Positions 17,058-24,040 of a stretch of 34,128 bases of DNA are shown piece after piece. The position numbers were made by a program, and so were the translations under genes. Positions within the stretch are counted from its first letter, which is position 1; every line of letters starts with the position of its first letter. The DNA is from Bermanella sp. (GTDB lineage: Bacteria; Pseudomonadota; Gammaproteobacteria; Pseudomonadales; Oceanobacteraceae). The notes under the pieces were generated by a model. It had not been told where the DNA came from and ran no database searches. It was given only the letters and a program-made list of their open reading frames with translations. Location: assembly GCA_029938135.1 (NCBI GenBank), contig JAPYOO010000022.1, forward strand, positions 1-34,128. The letters are read 5' to 3'.

Positions 17058-17072
17058 GTGAATATAATTCAC
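17058..17072. promoter_or_regulatory. LysR-type operator between the divergent genes
   Basis: GTGAAT-ATA-ATTCAC is a perfect 6-bp inverted repeat with a 3-base centre. Its inner part TGAATATAATTCA fits the T-N11-A pattern of LysR-family sites. It lies 20 bases upstream of the lysR start and about 78 bases upstream of the DJ-1-like gene, next to a possible -10 box TACAAT at 17117-17122 for the latter. Confidence 0.6.
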
Positions 17073-17149
17073 TAATGATAGTTGTTTCATGGGCTTTATT
17101 CAGTAATTAATTTTAATACAATACCCTAAACCTCTTAAAGGAAAACACC

Positions 17150-17812
17150 ATGAAAACGTTTATTTCACTTATTATAACAGTGGGCCTAATGCTTAGTCAG
17201 GCTGCTATGGCCGCTAATCCTACCATTGGAATACTGGTATTTGATGGCGTATTAACGTCAGATGTCACGGCGCCACTGGAAGTATTTGGTGTAGCGTCCC
17301 GTAAAACCTGGTTCAGTGACTACCGTGTTATTACTATTTCAGTTAATGATCAAAGTCATATCACCACTGAAGAAGGGTTGGGGTTAAAGGCAGATACCTG
17401 GATAGGTGCACATCCAGATGTGGATGTATTGTTGGTGCCGTCCAGTTACACTATGGAGCCGTTACTTGAAAATACTGACTTAATTCGTTTTATAAAAACC
17501 ACCGGTGCAAAGGCACAGTGGATGGCCAGTAATTGCTCGGGCGCATTTTTATTGGCCAAAGCCGGCTTGTTAGACGGTAAAAAAGCCACTACATGGGCGG
17601 GTGGTGAGCCCGACTTAAAATCGCAGTTTAGTAAGGTGGACGTGCAGTTTGATACTAATGTGGTGGTTGACGGCAACATTATTACATCTAACGGCAGCCT
17701 AGTGAGTTACCAAGCCGCGTTGGTTTTATTATCTAAAATAGCCTCACCCAGTAAGGCGCAAGAAGTGTCTGAAGCTATTCAGTATCAACGATTCTCGCAG
17801 GCCGCTTTTTAA
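17150..17812 (+). CDS. Secreted DJ-1/PfpI family protein
   Basis: The 220-residue product has a clear Sec signal peptide (about 1-22, ending AMAAN) followed by a complete DJ-1/PfpI domain. It shows the conserved acid in APLEVFG (Glu44) and the nucleophile elbow ASNCSGAFLLAKAGLLDGKKATTWAG around Cys129, written as in the isonitrile-hydratase-like or AraC-linked subgroup. Most members of this superfamily are cytoplasmic, so export is unusual. There is no AraC-type DNA-binding domain after residue 205. AAAGGA precedes the ATG. It is divergently paired with a LysR gene and followed by a terminator hairpin. The substrate is unknown; hydratase, glyoxalase-like or protective roles are all possible. 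Confidence 0.88.
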   Translation: MKTFISLIITVGLMLSQAAMAANPTIGILVFDGVLTSDVTAPLEVFGVASRKTWFSDYRVITISVNDQSHITTEEGLGLKADTWIGAHPDVDVLLVPSSYTMEPLLENTDLIRFIKTTGAKAQWMASNCSGAFLLAKAGLLDGKKATTWAGGEPDLKSQFSKVDVQFDTNVVVDGNIITSNGSLVSYQAALVLLSKIASPSKAQEVSEAIQYQRFSQAAF

Positions 17813-17825
17813 AGCTAATAACCTT

Positions 17826-17857
17826 AAAAGCCAATATGAATGTGTATTGGCTTTTTT
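17826..17857 (+). terminator. Rho-independent terminator of the DJ-1-like gene
   Basis: AAAAGCCAATA (17826-17836) and TATTGGCTTTT (17845-17855) form an 11-bp stem with an 8-base loop, ending in six T residues. A second perfect 8-bp hairpin (TGTGTGGC, 17859-17866, with GCCACACA, 17873-17880) follows at once, between the converging genes. Confidence 0.88.
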
Positions 17858-17899
17858 GTGTGTGGCTTAAGTGCCACACATTGTTTATGTTTATGGATA

Positions 17900-18481
17900 T
17901 TACCCTTCGTTAAAGAGCGCACTGTTGCGAATAGCGGATCCTATTTCCTTAGATAACTCAGGGTCCTTAACCGCGCGGGCTAGGGTCACTCCGCCGACTA
18001 ATATCGCAAGTTTCTGCCATGTCTCATCATTGATGGCCTCGCCATTATTAAGTGCTTGCGGATTATTGCCTTCAGCAAGACTGGCTATTTTTAGTAGTTC
18101 GCTTTGATACGTTGCTTTTAAGTCATCATCACAGCGTGCAACTTCTGAGGTTAAACTTTGCAGGCCGCAGCTGTATTGTGCATCGCAGGTTCTACGGTCA
18201 TTCACGTACAAATCAGCAAACGCTTGCCACCAGCCTTCGCCGTACTCGGCTTCTAGACCCGTAATACCAACCTGGACTTCTTTTAACCCCTCGACTACTG
18301 CCGATTCAAAGGCTGCTTTTTTCGACTTAAAGTGTTTATAAAAGGCCCCTGACGTTACGCCAGCTTCCTTCGCTAAACCATCAACACCGATACCACTGAA
18401 GCCATTTTTCTTGAAACTTCGTCCCGCAGCATCAACAATTTTAGCGTGAGTCTGTTTCTTTTGATCTGGTTTGTACCTCAT
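17900..18481 (-). CDS. TetR-family transcriptional repressor
   Basis: The 193-residue protein has a TetR N-terminal DNA-binding domain (about 10-58) with the recognition region GVDGLAKEAGVTSGAFYKHFKSKKAAF. The ligand-binding part contains cysteines in RRTCDAQYSCGLQSL and EVARCDD, as in TetR proteins of the C-terminal-domain group often found near oxidoreductases. It is divergent from the tautomerase-led operon, and two palindromes typical of TetR operators lie in the 200-base gap. It probably represses that operon in response to an electrophile or aromatic compound; the ligand is inferred, not shown. GAGG precedes the ATG by 7 bases. Confidence 0.92.
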   Translation of the reverse strand: MRYKPDQKKQTHAKIVDAAGRSFKKNGFSGIGVDGLAKEAGVTSGAFYKHFKSKKAAFESAVVEGLKEVQVGITGLEAEYGEGWWQAFADLYVNDRRTCDAQYSCGLQSLTSEVARCDDDLKATYQSELLKIASLAEGNNPQALNNGEAINDETWQKLAILVGGVTLARAVKDPELSKEIGSAIRNSALFNEG

Positions 18482-18571
18482 GAAAACCTCAATATTTTCA
18501 ATGGCTTAGCTAGCTTATTAACTAAGGTTAGGCTCATTCTTGAGCGTTTATGACGTCATCATATCATAAAA

Positions 18572-18583
18572 TAACGATCGTTA
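18572..18583. promoter_or_regulatory. TetR operator 1
   Basis: TAACGATCGTTA is a perfect 12-bp palindrome just upstream of the -35 element of the tautomerase operon. Its core ATAACGATCG recurs in operator 2. Confidence 0.7.
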
Positions 18584-18586
18584 CCC

Positions 18587-18616
18587 TTGACAGGATAGTA
18601 GGCGTTATCTTATTGT
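18587..18616 (+). promoter_or_regulatory. Sigma-70-type promoter of the tautomerase operon
   Basis: A consensus -35 TTGACA (18587-18592) is followed after 18 bases by TATTGT (18611-18616), a fair -10. It lies between the two TetR palindromes, the layout of a repressed promoter. Confidence 0.6.
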
Positions 18617-18617
18617 G

Positions 18618-18633
18618 GATAACGATCGCTATC
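18618..18633. promoter_or_regulatory. TetR operator 2
   Basis: GATAACGATCGCTATC is a 16-bp near-perfect palindrome with one mismatched pair. It directly follows the -10 element, at the expected transcription start, and shares ATAACGATCG with operator 1. Confidence 0.7.
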
Positions 18634-18681
18634 TAATAGTATTTATTAAACGCTCTTTGAGCCAACCCAGAGGATTACCCC

Positions 18682-19092
18682 ATGCCATTACGACTAACAC
18701 TTAGCGCCGGCGTTTTACCAACAGGCAGCGAAGCACAAGCTGTTAAAGAACTCACCAACGCCATGCTGAAAACCCACGGTTTATTAGGCAATGCCGTCAT
18801 GACCCCCAACATCACAGCTACCGTGCAAGTATTGCCTGAATCTCAAACCTTTTTTGGCGGCGAACCTGCTAAAGGGGCTTGGGTAGAATGGCGTACCCCG
18901 TCGTTTGCGTTTAGCGATCACAGTGTGCGCCAAGCTTATTTTAAAGAAGCCACCGATATCATCGAACGTTTGTCGGGTAATACTCAGCCGCGTGAACACA
19001 TTCACATCAATGTGGTGCATGCCGTAGATGGTGCGTGGAATTTTAATGGCGCAGCCGCCACCAACGAAGAAATTATTGCTGCTTTTTCATAA
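18682..19092 (+). CDS. Tautomerase/MIF-superfamily-like protein
   Basis: The 136-residue product begins Met-Pro-Leu; Pro2 would become the catalytic N-terminal proline of the 4-oxalocrotonate tautomerase/MIF superfamily after Met removal. The C-terminal NVVHAVDGAWNFNGAAATN and the central VEWRTPSFAF are consistent with the larger single-chain tautomerase group. Such enzymes interconvert keto and enol forms or dehalogenate small acids. AGAGGA precedes the ATG. It is the first gene after the TetR-controlled promoter and is followed by an exported hypothetical protein and an SDR reductase, so the set may handle a reactive carbonyl compound. The family call is probable but rests on few motifs. 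Confidence 0.72.
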   Translation: MPLRLTLSAGVLPTGSEAQAVKELTNAMLKTHGLLGNAVMTPNITATVQVLPESQTFFGGEPAKGAWVEWRTPSFAFSDHSVRQAYFKEATDIIERLSGNTQPREHIHINVVHAVDGAWNFNGAAATNEEIIAAFS

Positions 19093-19105
19093 TTTAATGA
19101 CACCC

Positions 19106-19131
19106 GCAGGCGCGCAATTTTAAGCGCCTGC
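19106..19131 (+). terminator. Intercistronic hairpin, possible attenuator or partial terminator
   Basis: GCAGGCGC (19106-19113) pairs perfectly with GCGCCTGC (19124-19131) across a 10-base loop. Only TTATTAAT follows, so termination would be weak. It may set relative expression of the genes downstream. Confidence 0.45.
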
Positions 19132-19160
19132 TTATTAATACCAATGACCAGGAAGTATCC

Positions 19161-19598
19161 ATGAAAAATTTATTGATAGTGCCAGCACTTCTTTTCAGTG
19201 CATTAAGCGCCAATGCGGCTCAACAATGTATTGATATAGGCGGTATGGGATTAGCCGAATCCATAGATGAAATCCATTTAGTGGCAGCACTCAGTGGCAC
19301 TATGACCGGTGCACACGCTTTGGTGAAAGGGCAAACTAAAACAGACACGGGTTTAATCTTGGATATGGCCCATCACTTCATTAGTGATACCAATGGTGTA
19401 CTGAAAACTCAAGATGTTGCCACGCTAACTGAAGTACCCCATAAGCCTGGTGCTTACATGTTAGAAATTAATTATTCGGTCAAAGATTCAAGCGGCACTT
19501 TTGAAGGTTACCGTGGTGATTTTCATAGTTACGGTTTGATTAAACTTGATAAAGGCCAGGTTATTTTGCGCTACAAGGGCGAAGTGTGTAAGGGCTAA
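19161..19598 (+). CDS. Exported hypothetical protein
   Basis: The 145-residue product has a short, clear signal peptide (MKNLLIVPALLFSALSANA, then AQQC). The mature part of about 125 residues has two cysteines near its ends (QQCID and GEVCKG) that could form a disulfide, and alternating polar and hydrophobic strands such as YMLEINYSVKDSSGTFEGY suggesting a small beta-rich domain. No family was recognised. It lies between the tautomerase and the SDR gene, with AGGAAG before the ATG, and probably belongs to the TetR-controlled operon. No function is proposed. Confidence 0.8.
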   Translation: MKNLLIVPALLFSALSANAAQQCIDIGGMGLAESIDEIHLVAALSGTMTGAHALVKGQTKTDTGLILDMAHHFISDTNGVLKTQDVATLTEVPHKPGAYMLEINYSVKDSSGTFEGYRGDFHSYGLIKLDKGQVILRYKGEVCKG

Positions 19599-19670
19599 CA
19601 TTAAGCAGACCATTTTTTATTCGTAAATCATTAAATAACGCCCATTATTTGTTAACTTGAGGAAGTACCC

Positions 19671-20339
19671 ATGAATAAACATGTCCTTATTACCGGCGCT
19701 AATCGTGGTATAGGTTTAGCACTTGTTGAGAAACACCAAGCATTAGGCGATGTGGTGTACGCCGTATGCCGCAAAGCCAGTGCAGCACTTTTAGCCTTTA
19801 AAAACGTACACGTAATTGAAAACATAAATGTGAGTAATGATCAGGATTTAGAGAGGCTAAAAATAACGTTAGCCAGCACTAAGCTTGATATTGTCATTAA
19901 TAATGCCGGTATTATGAGCGAAGAAGTATTAGGGGGTATTGATTTTTCTGCGGTTATTAAACAATTTACAGTGAATGCAATAGGCCCTTTAAAAACAACT
20001 CAAGCGCTTTTAGGGAACTTAAAAAGCGGCAGCAAAGTGGCTATTATAACCAGTCGCATGGGCTCTATTGGCGACAATGGTTCTGGCGGATGGTACGGCT
20101 ATAGAATGTCAAAAAGTGCGGTCAATAGTGCGGCGGTTTCATTGGCACAAGATTTAAAACCTAAAGGCATCAGTGTGGTATTGCTGCACCCAGGATTTGT
20201 TCAAACAGACCTTGTGGATCAGCAAGGGGATATTAGTGCATCTGTCGCGGCTAATAATTTAATTCTACGCATTAATGAGCTAGTCTTGGAAAATACGGGG
20301 CAGTTAGTGCACGCCAACGGTGAAACACTGCCTTGGTAA
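19671..20339 (+). CDS. Short-chain dehydrogenase/reductase (SDR)
   Basis: The 222-residue protein is a classical SDR. It has TGANRGIG (residues 8-15) for NAD(P) binding, NNAG (77-80), a catalytic Ser in IITSRMGSI (Ser128) and Tyr144-x-x-x-Lys148 in YRMSK, followed by the PGFVQTDL loop. The C-terminus is short, and the sequence is like the C-factor/SNIFFER-type carbonyl reductases. It would reduce an aldehyde or ketone with NAD(P)H in the cytoplasm. GAGGAAG precedes the ATG. It is the likely last gene of the TetR-controlled operon; a hairpin at 20582-20606 lies between it and the converging redoxin gene. Confidence 0.93.
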   Translation: MNKHVLITGANRGIGLALVEKHQALGDVVYAVCRKASAALLAFKNVHVIENINVSNDQDLERLKITLASTKLDIVINNAGIMSEEVLGGIDFSAVIKQFTVNAIGPLKTTQALLGNLKSGSKVAIITSRMGSIGDNGSGGWYGYRMSKSAVNSAAVSLAQDLKPKGISVVLLHPGFVQTDLVDQQGDISASVAANNLILRINELVLENTGQLVHANGETLPW

Positions 20340-20665
20340 CAAACGGGCTAAATATAAATTTATGAGACTTTGAAATTGAGTCTAGGGTCGCTATTTAATA
20401 AACTGGATGTGCGGCTTGATACTAATATTGCCACTGGACAGTAAACTCCATAGTGCTTAATTATCATCATAACTATTAGTATATTGGATAGTGAGCTGAA
20501 CAGAGTGCAGATTGTTGTTTTACGCCATTAAGGAAACGTATTGCTGTTACAACTTCCAGTTGAATTCACGAAACTATAACAAAGGGGCCAAATTAACTAG
20601 CCCCTTAAAAAATCGGTTATATAAGAATACAATCAACGAATGACGGGCTCTTTTTTATCGATCAT
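20340..20665. other. Intergenic region between converging genes
   Basis: These 326 bases hold no credible gene. Apart from the hairpin at 20582-20606 no repeat or regulatory site stood out. Confidence 0.6.
20582..20606. terminator. Hairpin between converging genes, possible bidirectional terminator
   Basis: AAGGGGC (20582-20588) and GCCCCTT (20600-20606) form a 7-bp stem with an 11-base loop. On the minus strand the stem ends in CCCCTTTGTT. It serves the redoxin gene (minus), the SDR gene (plus), or both. Confidence 0.6.
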
Positions 20666-21520
20666 TTACTGCGTGCTTACACCTTGCTGGTCAAGCATAT
20701 CAATAAAAGTTTGTGGTTCTGGGCGCACACGGTAGTTGTCAGTTAAATCTGCAAAAATTACTTTACCGTTTTCATCGGTTAAAATAGCAGTGGGCATTAC
20801 CGTATCGCTGCCGTAACCCATTATGCCAGCGGGTGTGCCATTTTCGTGTACTAGACCCAGTTGTTTAGCTGCCTGTAGGTCTTTGTCTACCATGAAGGCC
20901 ATGGGGGCATCAAACTGCTTTGCTAGGCTTTGTGATTGTTTTTCACTTTGTGGGCTGATTAAAAAAACCTTTACACCGCGCTTATCTAATTCTTGATAGC
21001 TGGCGGCAATTTCTTTAATTTGGGCCATACACAATGGGCACCAATTTCCTCTAAAAAACAGTAATAACGAAGGCTGCTTACGTAATTCACTAGAGGGCAC
21101 AGCTTGGCCGTTAAAATCTTTTTCAGAAGAAAACAAGGTGAAATCGGGTAACGTATCGCCCACCTTAATATTGGCGGCGCTGCGATTAATTCGGCTATAC
21201 CAAAAAACATACAACACACTACCCAATACACCAAAAGTAGCGGCGTACATTACAGGAACAAAGCCAGCGGTAGGCAGTACTAACGCTAATGTTAATCCTA
21301 TAAAACCTGAAGCAATAAGAAACGGTAAGTTGGCCGATGTTCTAGGGGTGTTTTTAGCAAACAAGCGTGCAAAAAATAGGGCTGGCGTGAGTACGGCCAC
21401 CAATGCTCCTAACCAGGCGCTGTTAATTCCGCTTGAAAATATTTGTCCCCCCACATGAAGGCTGGCAATCATTGCCCCCATGGAATACATCGTAATAAAT
21501 ATGGCTTTAATTTTATTCAT
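20666..21520 (-). CDS. Membrane-linked redoxin (AhpC/TSA or thioredoxin-like) protein
   Basis: The 284-residue product has about four hydrophobic segments in its first 108 residues, then a thioredoxin-fold domain. The redox site is FFRGNWCPLCMAQIKEI with Cys161 and Cys164, in the peroxiredoxin-like setting GDTLPDFTLF upstream. The later PTAILTDENGKVIF matches the cis-Pro region. It may reduce peroxides or disulfides at the membrane; which side the domain faces cannot be decided here. It follows a TetR gene on the same strand after about 60 bases, so the two may be co-transcribed and co-regulated. AGAG precedes the ATG. Confidence 0.87.
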   Translation of the reverse strand: MNKIKAIFITMYSMGAMIASLHVGGQIFSSGINSAWLGALVAVLTPALFFARLFAKNTPRTSANLPFLIASGFIGLTLALVLPTAGFVPVMYAATFGVLGSVLYVFWYSRINRSAANIKVGDTLPDFTLFSSEKDFNGQAVPSSELRKQPSLLLFFRGNWCPLCMAQIKEIAASYQELDKRGVKVFLISPQSEKQSQSLAKQFDAPMAFMVDKDLQAAKQLGLVHENGTPAGIMGYGSDTVMPTAILTDENGKVIFADLTDNYRVRPEPQTFIDMLDQQGVSTQ

Positions 21521-21579
21521 AATGAGCTCTTATTTTATTTGTCCTAATTTTATTGATTTCGTTTTTCTTTCTTTAAATT

Positions 21580-22194
21580 TTACTGTGGCTGATGAGTGTT
21601 AATGGTTAATACAGATAATGCGGTATCGACCACATCGCTCAGTTCCTTGAGTGGGGTACCATGGCGTACCGATACCATAAGACCTTTTTTTACATTCATA
21701 AAAAATAGCGCCAGTGCCGCGGGATTTTGGTGCGGGCTAAGTGTTCCATTTTTTTGCGCACTTTTAAAAAATGCAGTAAGAGAGTGCTCGGCCAATTTTA
21801 AATAACCGAGGGCACGGGCAACTAAAGCGGGCTCGGTATCGGCTAGTTCCACAACAGTATTCACCAGCAAGCAGCCTACACCTGTGGTATGAAGAGAGGT
21901 ATCGATGTAATAAGACTGAAAAAACAAACGTAAAAAGGCGCTGGGTTCCACCGCTTTTAGTTCATTATCTTGAGCCATGTTGAGATACAAGTTAGCCGAC
22001 TGTTGGGCTATTTTTTCTAGCACCATTAAATACAAAGCCTCTTTATTACCAAAGCCGTTATAGAGGCTAGAGCGGCTAAGATGTGTAACGGCCAGCATTT
22101 GCTCTATTGAGGTGGCGCGGTAGCCCTGTGTTTTAAACAGTTCACTCACGGCTTCTATTACTTGCTCTTGTTTGTATTTTTGCGGCCGCGCCAT
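21580..22194 (-). CDS. TetR-family transcriptional regulator
   Basis: The 204-residue protein has a TetR DNA-binding domain (about 8-55) with RATSIEQMLAVTHLSRSSLYNGFGNKEALY, and a C-terminal domain of the AcrR-like TetR_C type (VGCLLVNTVVELADTEP). This wording is common in regulators of redox or electrophile-stress genes. It is upstream of the redoxin gene on the same strand and divergent from the YciI/ECF42 pair across 260 bases. An inverted repeat 48 bases before its ATG is the likely operator. The inducer is unknown. Confidence 0.92.
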   Translation of the reverse strand: MARPQKYKQEQVIEAVSELFKTQGYRATSIEQMLAVTHLSRSSLYNGFGNKEALYLMVLEKIAQQSANLYLNMAQDNELKAVEPSAFLRLFFQSYYIDTSLHTTGVGCLLVNTVVELADTEPALVARALGYLKLAEHSLTAFFKSAQKNGTLSPHQNPAALALFFMNVKKGLMVSVRHGTPLKELSDVVDTALSVLTINTHQPQ

Positions 22195-22241
22195 GAAGTG
22201 TCATACCTAATAAGTTTATGTTTGCCATGCTAAATTAGTGA

Positions 22242-22265
22242 GTTTTGGAATGCAAAGTCCAAAAC
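22242..22265. promoter_or_regulatory. Candidate TetR operator
   Basis: GTTTTGGA (22242-22249) and TCCAAAAC (22258-22265) are perfect 8-bp inverted arms separated by 8 bases. The site is 48 bases upstream of the tetR start at 22194, suited to autoregulation. Confidence 0.55.
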
Positions 22266-22321
22266 CTGGTTGATTGGCGTTAATCTTGATATTGAATGAC
22301 TATTCAACCCATTTTGTTGTT

Positions 22322-22363
22322 AACCCTTCATATTTGAACTCGCCGTGGTGAAGGGTTTTCACC
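22322..22363 (+). promoter_or_regulatory. Overlapping alternative hairpins upstream of the YciI/ECF42 operon
   Basis: AACCCTTCA (22322-22330) pairs perfectly with TGAAGGGTT (22349-22357). The same right arm also takes part in GGTGAA (22347-22352) with TTCACC (22358-22363). The two structures exclude each other. They lie 92-133 bases before the yciI-like ATG, and upstream of a possible promoter, so they could act as DNA sites rather than in RNA. Confidence 0.4.
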
Positions 22364-22368
22364 GCTAG

Positions 22369-22397
22369 TGTCCAATTCCCTATAGTTGGCGCGTTAT
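22369..22397 (+). promoter_or_regulatory. Possible ECF-type promoter of the YciI/ECF42 operon
   Basis: TGTCCA (22369-22374) is followed after 17 bases by CGTTAT (22392-22397). This resembles the TGTCGA and CGA/TC elements reported for ECF42-dependent promoters, with mismatches. Autoregulation by the encoded sigma factor is a hypothesis. Confidence 0.3.
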
Positions 22398-22454
22398 TAG
22401 TATGTCAGAGTGCAAAACGTGCTGATAAAACTTTACTTAGCAAGGAGCTAAACC

Positions 22455-22796
22455 ATGAGCAATAAAACCTTTATGTGCATATTACGCAGTGAAACGGGCG
22501 GTTGTGAGCAACCAACACCTTCTGAAATGGAGGTTATGTATGCCCAGTATCAGGCATGGCAGGATAAATTCAGTGACAATATTCTGGATATGGGCAACAA
22601 ACTAGGCGACAGCGGTAGCGTGATTAGGCAAGACAGCGTGAGTGATGGGCCATTTATAGAGTTAAAAGAGGTGGTAGGTGGCTACATGACTCTTACAGCT
22701 GCAAACTTAGATGAAGCGATAGTGGTGATTAAAGCCAGCCCAATGGTGAGCAATGCTGGAGTGAGCGTTGAAATCAGGGAAATCAGCACGCCTTGA
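22455..22796 (+). CDS. YciI-like/DGPF-domain protein
   Basis: The 113-residue product belongs to the YCII-related/DGPF group. The DGPF tetrapeptide is at about 64-67 (SDGPFIELKEVVGGYM), followed by ANLDEAIVVIKASP as in the family. Such proteins fold as a small ferredoxin-like dimer; their biochemical role is not established. They are the characteristic neighbours of ECF42-type sigma factors, and here the gene overlaps the sigma gene by 4 bases. A strong AAGGAG precedes the ATG. Confidence 0.9.
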   Translation: MSNKTFMCILRSETGGCEQPTPSEMEVMYAQYQAWQDKFSDNILDMGNKLGDSGSVIRQDSVSDGPFIELKEVVGGYMTLTAANLDEAIVVIKASPMVSNAGVSVEIREISTP

Positions 22797-24040
22797 CTCA
22801 AGACGGTACGTTAGAGCATGTTTTTCGCCACGAGTACGGGGGGCTAGTGGCGTCGTTATTGGCCCGTGTGGGAACCCAGCATGTAGATGCTGTTGAAGAT
22901 GCAGTGCAGTACTCACTCATGCAGGCACTTAATTTTTGGCCTAAAACGAAGCCGCCAGAAAACCCGTCGGCCTGGTTATATAAGGTGGCCTTACGTAAAC
23001 TAATATCAACATTTCGCACTACTCAACGCAGAAATGAATTACTAATACTGCAATCTGAATTGACCGCTGATACCAACGATGAACCTATTGATATTCCATT
23101 ATCAAAAGAGATGAGCGATTCCATGTTACGCATGTTATTTGCCGCTTGCCACCCAGACATTCCAGTAGAATCACAATTGGTATTCACTCTAAAAAGTTTA
23201 TGTGGATTTAGTGTGAAAGAGATTGCTCTGCGGCTTTTTATTAGTGAAGAAAACGTTTACAAGCGTTTTAGCCGTGCAAGAAAGAACTTAAAGACCCAGA
23301 ACAATGTTTTGGCGACACTGACACATAGTGAAATGAAAACCCGTTTACCCATAGTGCATGCAGTGGTGTACGTACTGTTTACCGAAGGGTACTTGTCTTC
23401 ACACTCAGAAATAGCGATACGCCAAGATTTATGTGAAGAGGCTATTCGTCTAGCGAATTTTTTGTCGCAAAGCGCTATTGGCAATACGCCCGACACGGAT
23501 GCGTTACTGGCCCTTTTATATTTTAATTTGTCACGAATGAATGCCCGCCAAGATGACTCTGGCGCACTGTTATTGCTAGAACAGCAAGACCGTAGTTTAT
23601 GGAGTCAGACGCATATGTTAACTGCCATGGCTTATTTACAGCAGTCAGCTCAAGGCGAACAAATATCTCGCTACCACGTAGAAGCGAATATCGCGGCACT
23701 TCATTGTATGGCACCATCATTTAATGATACACCTTGGCAAAAAATTGCTGAATCGTATGTATTGTTAGAGCGTATATCACCGTCACCCTTGCACTGTTTA
23801 AATCGTGCGGTAGCGCTGGCGCAATGGCAGGGCCCGCAAGCGGGTTTGGATGTATTGCAATCTATGGATTTACCTACATGGCTTCACCGTTCGTACTATT
23901 GGCATGCAGTGCAAGCCGACTTATTATATCAAAATGGTGACAGTGAATATGCAAGACTCAGTGCAGAGCAAGCCTTAGAAGCCGCCCCCACAGAAAATAT
24001 TAAAGCGTTACTAAAAATACGTTTTGAAAAGTGGCAGTGA
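22793..24040 (+). CDS. ECF42-type RNA polymerase sigma factor with C-terminal helical extension
   Basis: The 415-residue protein has sigma region 2 (about 10-75: VEDAVQYSLMQALNFWP, then NPSAWLYKVALRKLISTFR) and region 4 (about 127-167: FTLKSLCGFSVKEIALRLFISEENVYKRFSRARKNL). It continues for about 240 residues as a helical, TPR-like domain (for example FTEGYLSSH, LNRAVALAQWQGPQAGL, YYWHAVQADLLYQNGD). This long extension defines the ECF42 group, which lacks an anti-sigma factor and pairs with DGPF proteins. The extension is thought to control or permit activity. The start is TTG inside TTGA, overlapping the stop of the upstream gene by 4 bases; no ATG would preserve region 2. Targets are unknown beyond possible autoregulation. 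Confidence 0.93.
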   Translation: MTQDGTLEHVFRHEYGGLVASLLARVGTQHVDAVEDAVQYSLMQALNFWPKTKPPENPSAWLYKVALRKLISTFRTTQRRNELLILQSELTADTNDEPIDIPLSKEMSDSMLRMLFAACHPDIPVESQLVFTLKSLCGFSVKEIALRLFISEENVYKRFSRARKNLKTQNNVLATLTHSEMKTRLPIVHAVVYVLFTEGYLSSHSEIAIRQDLCEEAIRLANFLSQSAIGNTPDTDALLALLYFNLSRMNARQDDSGALLLLEQQDRSLWSQTHMLTAMAYLQQSAQGEQISRYHVEANIAALHCMAPSFNDTPWQKIAESYVLLERISPSPLHCLNRAVALAQWQGPQAGLDVLQSMDLPTWLHRSYYWHAVQADLLYQNGDSEYARLSAEQALEAAPTENIKALLKIRFEKWQ

